Shown: positions 43,087-52,778 of the stretch, one piece after another
How positions within the stretch are numbered: position 1 is the first letter of the stretch
Layout: each line of letters begins with the position of its first letter
NCBI GenBank assembly: GCA_963676725.1
Contig: OY781463.1
Coordinates: 2,232,001-2,296,000 of the forward strand
Reading direction: 5' to 3'
From: G963662905 sp963676725
Lineage (GTDB): Bacteria; Bacteroidota; Bacteroidia; Bacteroidales; WRLA01
Length of the DNA: 64,000 bases
The notes under the pieces: generated by a model
Seen by the model: only the letters and a program-made list of their open reading frames with translations
Databases searched by the model: none
What the model was told of the DNA's origin: nothing
Made by a program: the position numbers and the translations under genes

Positions 43087-44100
43087 TTAATCATCAATTC
43101 TTCCCGACAGAAAACGATCTGAGCGCGTTTTCATATTTTTTTTGATATTCAAACAATACAGCCAAGAATCCATGAAGTGTAAGTTTCCCCTGGGGAACAA
43201 GGCTTTGAGGGCTTCAATATAACAATCATCTGGATTTACGTCCGTGCAAATCAAATAATGTGCATTAAGGGCTGCTCCGGTAAAATGAGGAATTGTATCG
43301 TAAGAATCTGTCTGTGCATTGTATTTTAAAATTCCAAGATGCTCTTCTTTTGTGGCTGATGTTGTATCCGTTTTCCAATTTAAAGGATTGATTCCCACTG
43401 CAGAATGACTCATTATGGGCGATTTTGCGTGAATATCGCTAAGGGAGTTATAAAGGATAATCACACCCGTATCAGAGCTTCCCTGTGCCGGTTTTAAACG
43501 ATCCGGATAGGTCGCAAGTTCTTGTTCAGTAATCTGAAAACCAATTAAATAAGCCGCAACCATTTGATTATATTGCTCCGGGGTCATTGCAGTTTTTAAC
43601 AACTCAATCAATACTTGTGAACCCTGGCTATGCCCTAGGAGAATAAAAGGCCGCCCCTGATTCAAATGCGCCATATAGTATTGGAAAGCCCTTAGGATAT
43701 CAGCCTCAGGAATTTTGATTTTTTCGAGCATTGAGGCTTCTTCCATAAAATAAACGTCAAGTGTAATCTGGCGGTAGTATGGCGCAAAAAAGTTAAAATC
43801 CTTGGCAGCATATACATCTTTCATAAACTTCAGATTGACTTTGGCAGCATTTCGCTCTGTAAGCTTATCAACATTTGTATAGAAAAGGGGATTACCCTGA
43901 TCATCAATAGGTTTTGTCCCCAAAGTCGGGTAAACATAAAATACATCAACTAATTGATTTGCTGTAGTTAAGGCATTACTATACCAATATGTAGTATCCG
44001 AATAGTCAGGACTTTGCGGAATAATATCCCCTTCCTTATCCGATTTTGAACAGGAAGTAATAAAAAGTGCGAGGATTAAAAAGTACACAAACTTTTTCAT
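43087..44100 (-). CDS. DUF3089 alpha/beta-hydrolase-like lipoprotein
   Basis: 337 residues. Lipoprotein signal (FVYFLILALFITSC). DUF3089 features: DVFYVYPTLGT, FFAPYYRQ, a nucleophile elbow ILLGHSQGSQVLIELL (Ser near residue 159), and a late histidine in LNAHYLICTDVNPDDCY. Probably an exported esterase or lipase-like enzyme; substrate unknown. Confidence 0.88.
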   Translation of the reverse strand: MKKFVYFLILALFITSCSKSDKEGDIIPQSPDYSDTTYWYSNALTTANQLVDVFYVYPTLGTKPIDDQGNPLFYTNVDKLTERNAAKVNLKFMKDVYAAKDFNFFAPYYRQITLDVYFMEEASMLEKIKIPEADILRAFQYYMAHLNQGRPFILLGHSQGSQVLIELLKTAMTPEQYNQMVAAYLIGFQITEQELATYPDRLKPAQGSSDTGVIILYNSLSDIHAKSPIMSHSAVGINPLNWKTDTTSATKEEHLGILKYNAQTDSYDTIPHFTGAALNAHYLICTDVNPDDCYIEALKALFPRGNLHFMDSWLYCLNIKKNMKTRSDRFLSGRIDD

Positions 44101-44223
44101 GATTGATGTTTCAAATAATAATATTCACAAATAATCAGATACTGATCGAAATTAAAAACCATCAGATAGTTCAAATATACTTTCAAAAGTAGAAAATAAA
44201 TAGTTGTTCTCAAAAAAAACTTT

Positions 44224-44375
44224 GAAGTGTTCAATTATATATTGTTTTCGAGCATATGGTCGAACGAAAATTAAAATCCAGAGGGCACTTCGACTTCGTT
44301 TACTTCGGCAGCGCTCAGCACGGTGCAGCGACCCCTTTCTACTTCGATTAGAATAAATATTTATTTGAACACCTT
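44224..44375. repeat. Dispersed palindromic element, copy B (short)
   Basis: 152 bp bounded by GAAGTGTTCAA and its inverse TTGAACACCTT. The right end read inward (AAGGTGTTCAAATAAATATTTATTCTAATCG) matches the right end of the element at 6666-7035 almost base for base. The centre differs. Confidence 0.7.
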
Positions 44376-44389
44376 AAAAAAATACTGTC

Positions 44390-44998
44390 TTATTCCTTCA
44401 GGCTAAGAATTAGCTCATGCACTTTCTCAGAATCCCAATCTGCCGCGCCGGCTTCCATAATCATCAGTTCGCCGTTATGTTTAAAAATGAAAGTAGTAGG
44501 TAAAACTTCTGCACTAAAAATATCAGGGGCTTGATATACAGGAAAATATACCGGAAAATCATAGCCCTTTTTCTTCATAAATTCATTGACTTTTTCCGGC
44601 TTTTCATTGGTCACCATCATAAAAGCGACACCATCATCATCTTTAAATTTATCATAAAGTTTCTGGATGGAAGGCATTTCTGCCACACAGGGAGGGCACC
44701 AAGTTGCCCAAAAGTTAACAAAAATCACCTTGCCTTTATAATCCTGCAAACGAACTGCTTTTTTTTGATGGTCATAAAGTGGCCAGGCATAATCGTCCTG
44801 TTTAAGCTCCCCAAGCGGTTTTGCGATTTCCACAGATGGAGAAAATAAGGCAATACGCTTAATCATAGAAACAACTTCGATGCGCGTAACCGGAATCAGC
44901 AGTAAAACAAGAAAAATAACAAAAAAAGCATCACCGGCAATAGCCAGAGGCTTCTTCTTTGCAAAATAGGATTGAATCAGTTTTTTTATTTTCATCAT
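44390..44998 (-). CDS. TlpA-family membrane-anchored thioredoxin
   Basis: About 202 residues; two adjacent ATGs at 44998 and 44995 fit the start. One membrane segment (about 26-45) then a periplasmic thioredoxin fold with the WCPPC active site (NFWATWCPPCVAEMP) and the cis-proline loop VLPTTFIF. Reduces disulfides or supports cytochrome c maturation in the periplasm. Single-gene unit. Confidence 0.92.
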   Translation of the reverse strand: MMKIKKLIQSYFAKKKPLAIAGDAFFVIFLVLLLIPVTRIEVVSMIKRIALFSPSVEIAKPLGELKQDDYAWPLYDHQKKAVRLQDYKGKVIFVNFWATWCPPCVAEMPSIQKLYDKFKDDDGVAFMMVTNEKPEKVNEFMKKKGYDFPVYFPVYQAPDIFSAEVLPTTFIFKHNGELMIMEAGAADWDSEKVHELILSLKE

Positions 44999-45011
44999 AG
45001 CTTTTAAAACA

Positions 45012-45019
45012 CAAAAATA
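45012..45019 (-). promoter_or_regulatory. Putative -7 element for the TlpA-like gene
   Basis: Read leftward TATTTTTG, 13 bases before the ATG at 44998, giving a very short leader. Confidence 0.35.
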
Positions 45020-45146
45020 ATACATTTGTTTGAGGAAAGAAACGAAGAAGAAGTTTCTTCATGCAGAGAATAATAAAAACACATTATAATAATGTACAAT
45101 TTCCTTTCCTGAATGAACATATCAGAAAGCGATCTTAAATAAATTA

Positions 45147-45737
45147 ATGATGAATAAAAAAGTACTACTTCTGCTTGCAAATGGTTTTGAAGAATACGAA
45201 GCAGCTGTCTTTACCGATGTAATGGGTTGGAGCAGAGTGCATGGAAATATTGGCATCGATCTAATTACAACCGCATTGCGTCCGGAAATCAAAGGAACAT
45301 GGAACCTCAGGATCTTACCCGAGCTCGCGTTTGAGGACATTGAAATAGAGGATTATGATGCATTGGCTGTTCCTGGGGGATTTGAAGAAGCCGGATTTTA
45401 TATTGATGCCTTTGACAATCGATTCCTTTCTTTGATTAGGGCTTTTGAGGAGCAGAGTAAAATCATAGCAAGCATTTGTGTCGGCGCAATTCCATTGGCC
45501 AAAGCAGGCGTATTGAAAAACAGAAAAGCCACAACATATGATTTGGATGGTGGAAGAAAATGCCAATTAGGCGAATTGGGTGCAGATGTTATGGACCAAA
45601 GGATGGTTGTCGACCAGAATATCATCACATCTATTGGACCGGGAACAGCATTGGATGTTGCATTCAAACTACTAGAAATGCTCAGCGATGCAGAGAATGC
45701 AGAACAAGTAAAAAAATATATGCGCATTCCATATTGA
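45147..45737 (+). CDS. DJ-1/PfpI family protein
   Basis: 196 residues. Start VLLLLANGFEEYEAAVFTDVMGWS with E16, nucleophile-elbow cysteine C111 (IIASICVGAIPLAKAG), and the closing ITSIGPGTALDVAFKLLEML. Members act as glyoxalases, deglycases or chaperones; the specific activity is not readable. A second ATG (45150) directly follows the first. Confidence 0.9.
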   Translation: MMNKKVLLLLANGFEEYEAAVFTDVMGWSRVHGNIGIDLITTALRPEIKGTWNLRILPELAFEDIEIEDYDALAVPGGFEEAGFYIDAFDNRFLSLIRAFEEQSKIIASICVGAIPLAKAGVLKNRKATTYDLDGGRKCQLGELGADVMDQRMVVDQNIITSIGPGTALDVAFKLLEMLSDAENAEQVKKYMRIPY

Positions 45738-46131
45738 ATTTGACAATGTACTCTATGATGCATGGATTAATAAAATCATATTGATAAAGCGAATTTAAAC
45801 GGGAAAATAATGATTTAAAAAAACTTTCCTGAAATATTATAAATTCATATTTTATTTAACGAATTCATTGTCAATTATTTAAATCGAAAACTTTTTTAAA
45901 AAAAATTGACCCATAAAACATCAGCAGGGCAGTCATAGCCCGATCAGCAATTTTTGATTACCTTTGATGAGCCATTCAGAAACAATGAAGGCGGAAAAAA
46001 TATTTCAGCCTAATTTTGTGAATAATGAGCAATATAATAAAATATTAATAATCAAGATCATATATACATTAGGAAGCAAAAACGGTTTAATTAAATTTCA
46101 GATGCAGATCTGATCAATATAAATAATTATA
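45738..46131. other. AT-rich gap upstream of the 603-residue gene
   Basis: About 390 bases with no gene. A + strand TACCTTTG (-7 type) sits at 45959-45966, leaving a ~160-base leader before the ATG at 46132. Runs of A and T make the region flexible; no repeat found. Confidence 0.4.
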
Positions 46132-47943
46132 ATGAACACAATCCATTCATTTCATATACCCGTAATGGGCATTGGTTTTAGTATAGACACTCCTTTAAAG
46201 GCAGCCCCTTTTGGAATTGATTCGGTCATTTCCCTTGTTGATGACATTCTTCTTGAGAAATTAAGAAAGATGTATTGCGCAAAATTTGATCTGGCCTATA
46301 CAGAAATTACAGGAAAATGCGAAGACCACAGGGCGAAACGCATTACATCCTATTTGAACCTCATCAATGATCTTGCAGAAAAAAAAGTGGATGAGCTGAT
46401 AAACAATGCTATCGAAAAAGGAAAGGAAATAAAAGCCTATTTTAATAATTTACCCGATGCATCCAGCCTTTGCGACGAGTTTAAAAAACGAACTTCCGGT
46501 TCATATAAACTTGGCGACATCAGCCAATGGCTCAAAGAAAACCTGAGCATGGGCAGCATCGATGTAAATATTATGACAAAAGTAGATAAATACAACTACC
46601 AAAATGGCGAAAAACTACCGATTGAATACAATGATGCCCATGCAGCATTGCGCGGTTTTGCACAAAGCAAACTCACTTCCTCCATTGTACTTTCTGCCGG
46701 TATGAACCCGGCACTTTACGGCTATATGGAAAATTTTGATGATTTCTATCCGGATCATCAAGGAAAATTCCAGAAAAAAATTATCCTGAAAGTAAGCGAT
46801 TACAGATCGGCTATCATTCAAGGCAAATATTTGGCTAAGAAAGGTTTATGGGTTTCCGAATATCGGATCGAATCCGGATTAAACTGTGGCGGACACGCTT
46901 TTGCTTCCGATGGTTATCTATTAGGGCCTGTGCTTTCCGAATTTAGGAGCAAAAGAGGAGAACTTGTTCAGGAAGTGCATCAACTCCTTATGACGGCATT
47001 AAAAAATAAAGAAAAAACCATACCCGAATGTGGTCTTGATGTGCGCATTACAGCACAAGGCGGAGTTGGAACGGCAGAAGAACATGAATTTCTGCTCGAT
47101 TATTATCAACTGGATTCCGTTGGCTGGGGCAGTCCATTTATGCTTGTTCCGGAGGTGACTAATGTTGACGAACAAACACTCAAGCAGTTGGCTGACGCCA
47201 AAGAAGAGGATCTCTATCTTACAAATATTTCTCCCTTGGGTGTGCCTTTTAATAGCCTAAGAAACAACACTAAAGAAAAAGAACGCCTCGAAAATATCGC
47301 CAAAGGCCGTCCGGGAAGTGCTTGCCCGAAACATTATGTTGCAATGAATACCGAATTCTCAGAAACAGGAATGTGCATTGCTTCACGAGCATACCAAAAA
47401 CGAAAACTGGAAGAACTCGACAAGCAAAAACTTTCAAAAGAAGAACATCAGAGAAGCTACGATAAAATCGTTGAGAAAACATGTATTTGTGTCGGACTCG
47501 GAACCTCTGTTCTGCTGAATAACCATCTCGATAATAAAGCTGAAGGGAGCGGTGTTGCTGCCTGCCCCGGACCAAACCTCGCATATTTCGATAAAGTGAT
47601 GACATTGAGTGAAATGTGCGACCACATTTATGGTCGTAAAAATATGATTTCCAGAGCAGACAGACCGAATATGTTTATCAGGGAAATGCAAATCTATATG
47701 GATTTCCTTTCGGAGAAACTCAATGAATTTAAATTCGACCAAAGCCGAAAACAAAAGAAATACCTGATGAACTTTGTGAAAAACCTCAAAGAAGGCAATC
47801 AGTACTATTTCAATATGTTTGAGGAAATCAAAGGCAAATTTGAAGAATCCAAAAAAATGATTATCGCTGATTTAGAATCCTGCAAACAAAGACTTCAAAG
47901 CCTTGGTTTACAAATTGAAGAACTGCCAATTAAGAACAAATAA
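46132..47943 (+). CDS. Uncharacterised protein resembling nitronate monooxygenase (TIM-barrel flavoprotein)
   Basis: 603 residues, no signal or membrane segment. The middle part has the sequence logic of 2-nitropropane dioxygenase/nitronate monooxygenases: an N-terminal GIGF and PFGIDSVISLV, a glycine-histidine site ESGLNCGGHAFAS (about 245-258), then RITAQGGVGTAEEHEFLLDYYQLDSVGWGSPFML (about 305-340), matching the AxGGIxTxEE...GxxxG.pF pattern of the FMN phosphate loop. A long C-terminal part (from ~390) with a cysteine cluster (SACPKHYVAM, CICVGLGTSVL, AACPGPNLAYF) and a coiled tail is extra. I do not know its function; a flavin- or cluster-binding oxidoreductase is my best guess. Confidence 0.85.
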   Translation: MNTIHSFHIPVMGIGFSIDTPLKAAPFGIDSVISLVDDILLEKLRKMYCAKFDLAYTEITGKCEDHRAKRITSYLNLINDLAEKKVDELINNAIEKGKEIKAYFNNLPDASSLCDEFKKRTSGSYKLGDISQWLKENLSMGSIDVNIMTKVDKYNYQNGEKLPIEYNDAHAALRGFAQSKLTSSIVLSAGMNPALYGYMENFDDFYPDHQGKFQKKIILKVSDYRSAIIQGKYLAKKGLWVSEYRIESGLNCGGHAFASDGYLLGPVLSEFRSKRGELVQEVHQLLMTALKNKEKTIPECGLDVRITAQGGVGTAEEHEFLLDYYQLDSVGWGSPFMLVPEVTNVDEQTLKQLADAKEEDLYLTNISPLGVPFNSLRNNTKEKERLENIAKGRPGSACPKHYVAMNTEFSETGMCIASRAYQKRKLEELDKQKLSKEEHQRSYDKIVEKTCICVGLGTSVLLNNHLDNKAEGSGVAACPGPNLAYFDKVMTLSEMCDHIYGRKNMISRADRPNMFIREMQIYMDFLSEKLNEFKFDQSRKQKKYLMNFVKNLKEGNQYYFNMFEEIKGKFEESKKMIIADLESCKQRLQSLGLQIEELPIKNK

Positions 47944-47959
47944 AGCTGAAACAAATTCT

Positions 47960-48106
47960 TGCGATTGAGGTCGATATATACACAATACTTATCTATGCGG
48001 GGATATTTAGATTCCTCCTCTCTCCGGTCGTCGGAATGACTCATAATAAGTTATCTAGGCAAAGGCAGTCATTTCGATGCTGGATTTTCGGCAGAGAAAT
48101 CTGTCC
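47960..48106. repeat. Dispersed intergenic element, copy D
   Basis: Has AATACTTATCTA, GGGGATATTTAGATTCCTC and GGAATGAC (48009-48040), then an inverted counterpart GTCATTTCGA...GAGAAATCT (48068-48102). Same block order as the element copies at 4.9 and 6.8 kb, with the centre shortened. Confidence 0.6.
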
Positions 48107-48324
48107 TAATAATTCATTCAAAATCAATGCACAGTAGAGCATGATAAATTTCACTATTAGGCTGTTATACACTTAAATACTGACCTCGTTCTCGTGATTA
48201 TAGCTATTGCTTCCTTTCAGTATCTTTGATTCTTTGAAAAAAAAAAGAACTTGGATGGAAAAAACATAATTCAACATTTTCAAAAACAGATAAATGTCTG
48301 TTTCATCTGAGTGGCTTTTATTCT

Positions 48325-48332
48325 TATTTTTG
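48325..48332 (+). promoter_or_regulatory. Putative -7 element for the GH31 gene
   Basis: TATTTTTG, 55 bases before the ATG at 48388. Confidence 0.4.
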
Positions 48333-48387
48333 TGGAGGAAATCTATTCCTGAACAGTTTTAATTGTTTCAATTTTATACCATTAATA

Positions 48388-50787
48388 ATGAATATTCCTA
48401 AGCACCGCTTTCCATTTCTACTTGTAATTATCCTATTGATTATCAATATCCCACAAGGATATACACAAAATAATACGCGTTTATTCAATTCTGCTGAGCA
48501 AGAAGGCAATAAACTTATCCTTCATTGTTCTGATGGAACAATTACGCTGAGCGCTTTAAGCACGAATGCGATGGAAGCAAGTTTCACAATTAATAGCCGA
48601 ATACAGCCCCCATCCTACTCCATTGCGAATAAAGCAGGCGATATCGACATCCAATATTCCGAAAATGACAATGAGATACATTTTAACACCTCAGGGATTG
48701 AAGCATTAGTTAAGAAAAACCCCTTTCAAATTTCCTATTTCTATAAAAAAAGAATGCTAATTCGTGAAGAAACAGGTTTTTTTAATCAGGACAGCTTAAT
48801 TGGTTTTAATATGGAGTTGTCGCCCGAAGAAAAACTGATGGGCGGTGGATCAAGGGTACTCGGCATGAATCGTCGTGGCAATAGACTAAAACTATATAAT
48901 CGTGCAAGTTATGGTTACGAAACCCATGCAGATTTAATGTATTATTCAATGCCGGTTGTAATTTCGTCACAGAAATACATGCTTATTTTTGATAATGGAG
49001 CCAGTGGGTTTATGGATCTCGGTGCTACTGATAAAGACATTTTACAATTTGAAGCAAGTGGAGGACGAATGAGTTATTTTATCGTTGCAAACGATGATTG
49101 GCAAGAGCTGGCAACATCCTTTACTGAAATCACTGGAAGGCAACCACTACCTCCGCGTTGGGCTTTTGGGAATATGGCATCGCGCATGGGATACCGAACT
49201 CAAAAGCAGGTAGAAAGTGTGGTCGACACCTATATCAATGAAGAGATACCCTTGGATGCAATTATTCTGGATCTTTTTTGGTTTGGTCCTGAATTGCAAG
49301 GATATATGGGAAATCTTGATTGGGATAGGGATTCTTTTCCCCAAGCGGAGCAAATGCTAAAAAACAATAGGTCAAAAGGCGTGAAAACCATTCTTATTAC
49401 GGAGCCATTCGTTTTAACTGCCAGTTTTAACTATAAAGAATGCAATGAATTAGGACTTTTGGCTAAGAAAAAAAATGGTGCTCCCTATAAATACAATTTC
49501 TATTTTGGCGAAACAGGCCTGCTCGATATTTTTAATCCAAAAACAAAGGATTGGTTTTGGAATATTTATAAAAAGCACAGCATCAGCGGAGTAGATGGCT
49601 GGTGGGGCGATTTGGGCGAGCCGGAAGTGCATCCCGATGATATTATGCATGTGAATGGCAGTGGCAAAGATGTACATAATTTATATGGTCACGAATGGGC
49701 AAAAACAGTATTTGAAGGCTATGAAAAAGACTTCCCGAATAAGCGACCATTGATTTTAATGCGCTCAGGATTTGTAGGTTCGCAGCGATATGGCCTTATT
49801 CCTTGGTCGGGAGATGTAAACCGAAGCTGGGGCGGACTAAAACCACAAGTGGAAATCAGCTTGCAGATGGGAATGCAAGGCCTAGCATATATGCATTCAG
49901 ATTTGGGAGGATTTGCCGGTATCTATAAAGATCCGGAACTCTATACAAGATGGCTGCAATATGGTGTTTTTCAACCTGTTTACCGCACACACGCACAAGA
50001 CGGACTGCCCTCGGAGCCAATTTATTGGGATGAAGAAACAAAAAATGCAGCCCGTAAATCCATTCAGCTGCGTTATCAATTAACGCCATATATTTATACT
50101 TTGGCTTGGGAAAATTGTATGAAAGGCCTGCCCATGATGCGCCCACTTTTCTATATTGATGATGACCCAAAACTACTGGACGAAAAAGACAGCTACCTCT
50201 GGGGAAATGCATTTTTGGTGCACCCTATTATTGATAAAGGCGCAAAGAAAGAAACGATTTACCTACCAAAAGGAAGTCATTGGTTCGATTTTTATACGGA
50301 CAAGCTTTATGCAGGTGGAAAAACCATTAAGATGAAAACAACAATGGATCATATTCCTGTTTTTGTGAAAGCCGGAGCCTTTATTCCAATGGTGCCTGTT
50401 TTCCAAAATATGGACGAGTACTCAAGCGATACGCTCATTGTGCATTATTATTTTGATGCTGCTGTAAAATCCTCCACAGGAATCGTTTATGAAGATGATG
50501 GAGAAAGCAATAACAGCTGGAAAAACAATCAATTTGAATTGCTTCAATTTTCATCAAATTATTCAGATGAGAAAGGGCTAGATATTGGCATTCAACATAT
50601 TGAAAATGATTATCCCGGAAAACCGGAAGACCGCTGTTTGCGATTTATAATCCATAACTGGCCACAAAACCGGGCAAAAATCAGCAGCACAGACAAGAGC
50701 TATACAATCAAGCAAAGCTATGATGCTTCAAAAAAATTACTGACAATTGAAAGCTCTGATGATGAGCAAGTGCTTTCTATTCAATAA
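48388..50787 (+). CDS. Glycoside hydrolase family 31 (alpha-glucosidase/xylosidase type)
   Basis: 799 residues with a signal peptide (FLLVIILLIINIPQGYTQ). GH31 catalytic (beta/alpha)8 barrel from ~255 to ~620: nucleophile D408 in WWGDLGEPE, acid/base D476 in SGDVNRSW, and the preceding LDAIILDLFWFG and HSDLGGFAG motifs. N-terminal beta-sandwich (40-250) and C-terminal beta domains complete the family layout. Cleaves alpha-linked glucose or xylose from an oligosaccharide, probably in the periplasm; no SusCD-like polysaccharide locus is adjacent. Confidence 0.95.
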   Translation: MNIPKHRFPFLLVIILLIINIPQGYTQNNTRLFNSAEQEGNKLILHCSDGTITLSALSTNAMEASFTINSRIQPPSYSIANKAGDIDIQYSENDNEIHFNTSGIEALVKKNPFQISYFYKKRMLIREETGFFNQDSLIGFNMELSPEEKLMGGGSRVLGMNRRGNRLKLYNRASYGYETHADLMYYSMPVVISSQKYMLIFDNGASGFMDLGATDKDILQFEASGGRMSYFIVANDDWQELATSFTEITGRQPLPPRWAFGNMASRMGYRTQKQVESVVDTYINEEIPLDAIILDLFWFGPELQGYMGNLDWDRDSFPQAEQMLKNNRSKGVKTILITEPFVLTASFNYKECNELGLLAKKKNGAPYKYNFYFGETGLLDIFNPKTKDWFWNIYKKHSISGVDGWWGDLGEPEVHPDDIMHVNGSGKDVHNLYGHEWAKTVFEGYEKDFPNKRPLILMRSGFVGSQRYGLIPWSGDVNRSWGGLKPQVEISLQMGMQGLAYMHSDLGGFAGIYKDPELYTRWLQYGVFQPVYRTHAQDGLPSEPIYWDEETKNAARKSIQLRYQLTPYIYTLAWENCMKGLPMMRPLFYIDDDPKLLDEKDSYLWGNAFLVHPIIDKGAKKETIYLPKGSHWFDFYTDKLYAGGKTIKMKTTMDHIPVFVKAGAFIPMVPVFQNMDEYSSDTLIVHYYFDAAVKSSTGIVYEDDGESNNSWKNNQFELLQFSSNYSDEKGLDIGIQHIENDYPGKPEDRCLRFIIHNWPQNRAKISSTDKSYTIKQSYDASKKLLTIESSDDEQVLSIQ

Positions 50788-50874
50788 TTCATGAATCCAA
50801 GAAGATTAGATGAATTAATTTCAGTAAAAAAGCCCTAAAATTGTTAAAACTGCTGTCATTCTGAAATAAATCAT

Positions 50875-50882
50875 TATTTTTG
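50875..50882 (+). promoter_or_regulatory. Putative -7 element for the acyl-CoA synthetase gene
   Basis: TATTTTTG, 17 bases before the ATG at 50899. Confidence 0.4.
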
Positions 50883-50898
50883 AGCAAATCAATCCACT

Positions 50899-52503
50899 AT
50901 GCTGAAAGAGAATTTTATTGAAACGTACCACAGAGCGTTTATAGAAAATTGGGACAGGCCCTGTATGCTTGATTACAGATCCGGTTCGAAGAACTATCAT
51001 GAAATCGCATCAGAAATACAATACATCCACAAAATATTTGAGGACAATCAGATTTCAAAAGGAGATAAAATTGCCCTAATCGGTAAAAGCAATATCAATT
51101 GGGGCATCACCTATCTTTCTGTGATCACCTACGGTGCAGTAATCGTTCCAATTCTCAGCGATTTTATTGCAGATGACATTCATCATATTATCGAGCATTC
51201 GGACGCACGTATTTTCTTCTGCAGCAGTGCCATTTATAAAAACCTGAACGACAATAAAATGCCCACACTCAAAGGTATTGTTGGTTTGGATGATATGCGG
51301 GTTTTGCTGGCACGTGATTTGGTTTTCCCTGAAGTTTATAAACCTGAGGCAATTCAACCGGATGAATTAAAATTCGCTACTGCTGCCAATAACGAATTAG
51401 CAACAATCCAATATACTTCAGGCACTTCTGGTTTTTCAAAAGGCGTTATGCTTACATACAACAGCCTGATAGCCAATGTAAAATTTGCCCGAGAAAATAT
51501 TCAACTTACTGCCGGTGATCCGATTGTGTCTTTCCTTCCCCTCGCCCATGCCTATGGCTGTGCATTTGAATTTCTCTTTCCTTTATCATTAGGGTGTAAT
51601 ATTACTTTCTTTGGAAAAGCACCAACGCCACAACTCATTCTTCAGGCATTTCAAGAAGTAAGGCCTACCCTAATTCTTTCGGTTCCTTTGATTATTGAAA
51701 AAATATTCAAAAAACAAATTGCCCCAGTAATTCAAAAACCGGCAATGAAAGTGCTTTTGTCTATTCCTGGCATCAATACCATCATTCATAAAAAAATCAG
51801 AGACAAACTTCTTACTTCATTTGGTGGAAGGATTATGGAATTTGTGATTGGTGGCGCACCCCTGAGCCATGAAGTGGAACGATTCCTTAAAAAAATCAGA
51901 TTCCCTTATTCTGTTGGTTATGGTATGACAGAGTGCGGCCCACTAATCAGCTATGACGGTTGGAAAACCAGTGCAATGTATTCGGCCGGAAAACTTGTTG
52001 ATATGCTCACTATAAAGGTCATCAATAAAAATAATGAAGGCTTTGGGGAATTTTGTGTTCGTGGCGAAAACGTAATGCTTGGTTATTATAAAAATGACGC
52101 TGCCACAAAAAAAGCCATTGATGAAGATGGTTGGCTACACACAGGCGACCTAGGATTTATTGATAAAAATGGATATATCTTCATTAAAGGCCGCTCGAAG
52201 AGTATGATATTGGGACCAAATGGCCAAAATATTTTCCCGGAAGAAATTGAAGCACGCATCAATAATATTCCTTGTGTAATGGAATCGTTGGTCCTTTCAA
52301 GAGATGGGAAAATACATGCAATTGTCTATCCGGATATGGAGTGTTTCAATGCCCAGGAAGACATCAATGCTCGCATTGAGGAACAAAAAAACGAACTCAA
52401 TAGCAAGCTTCCGAAATATATGCAAATTGCACGTATGGAAGTACGCAAAGAGGAATTTGAAAAGACACCTAAGAAAAGCATCAAGCGCTATAAATACGAA
52501 TAG
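50899..52503 (+). CDS. AMP-forming acyl-CoA synthetase
   Basis: 534 residues. Adenylate-forming motifs: YTSGTSGFSKGV (172-183), YGMTECGPLISY, GWLHTGDLGFID, KGRSKSMILGPNGQNIFPEEIE, and the catalytic lysine in TPKKSIKRYKY near the C-terminus. Activates a fatty or other carboxylic acid to its CoA thioester. The short N-terminal half and the GPNGQNIFPEEIE segment fit the long-chain type. Single-gene unit. Confidence 0.92.
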   Translation: MLKENFIETYHRAFIENWDRPCMLDYRSGSKNYHEIASEIQYIHKIFEDNQISKGDKIALIGKSNINWGITYLSVITYGAVIVPILSDFIADDIHHIIEHSDARIFFCSSAIYKNLNDNKMPTLKGIVGLDDMRVLLARDLVFPEVYKPEAIQPDELKFATAANNELATIQYTSGTSGFSKGVMLTYNSLIANVKFARENIQLTAGDPIVSFLPLAHAYGCAFEFLFPLSLGCNITFFGKAPTPQLILQAFQEVRPTLILSVPLIIEKIFKKQIAPVIQKPAMKVLLSIPGINTIIHKKIRDKLLTSFGGRIMEFVIGGAPLSHEVERFLKKIRFPYSVGYGMTECGPLISYDGWKTSAMYSAGKLVDMLTIKVINKNNEGFGEFCVRGENVMLGYYKNDAATKKAIDEDGWLHTGDLGFIDKNGYIFIKGRSKSMILGPNGQNIFPEEIEARINNIPCVMESLVLSRDGKIHAIVYPDMECFNAQEDINARIEEQKNELNSKLPKYMQIARMEVRKEEFEKTPKKSIKRYKYE

Positions 52504-52531
52504 AGCTTTCTGTTCGTAGTTACAGAATTGA

Positions 52532-52569
52532 ATAGAAGGATGATTAATACAAATGAATCATCCTTCTAT
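52532..52569. terminator. Strong hairpin after the acyl-CoA synthetase gene
   Basis: Perfect 14-bp stem (ATAGAAGGATGATT with its complement) around a 10-base loop, 28 bases after the stop. The following sequence (AATTGTCTG) has few T, so it may be an RNA-stabilising hairpin and not an intrinsic terminator. Confidence 0.6.
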
Positions 52570-52659
52570 AATTGTCTGTATATTAATTATATAGCATCAT
52601 ATGACTCATGAATAAAAAGATTCATATAAAATTAATGTCGTAGGCATTAAAATTCATTC

Positions 52660-52667
52660 TATTTTTG
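52660..52667 (+). promoter_or_regulatory. Putative -7 element for the EF-G gene
   Basis: TATTTTTG, 112 bases before the ATG at 52779, implying a ~100-base leader. Confidence 0.4.
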
Positions 52668-52778
52668 CAGCCTTAAATTTTTGAACCAATCAGCACTAAT
52701 AAAAAATTGATGTTCAGTTATTTAACATTATATTCATCGGAGTTTAACACGAAGTACAAATTATAATAGACCTTTAAA

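Larger units (their letters stand above)
47944..48387. other. Gap with a dispersed repeat copy and the GH31 promoter
   Basis: About 440 bases without a gene. The first third holds element copy D; the last 70 bases carry the -7 element for the downstream gene. Confidence 0.5.
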
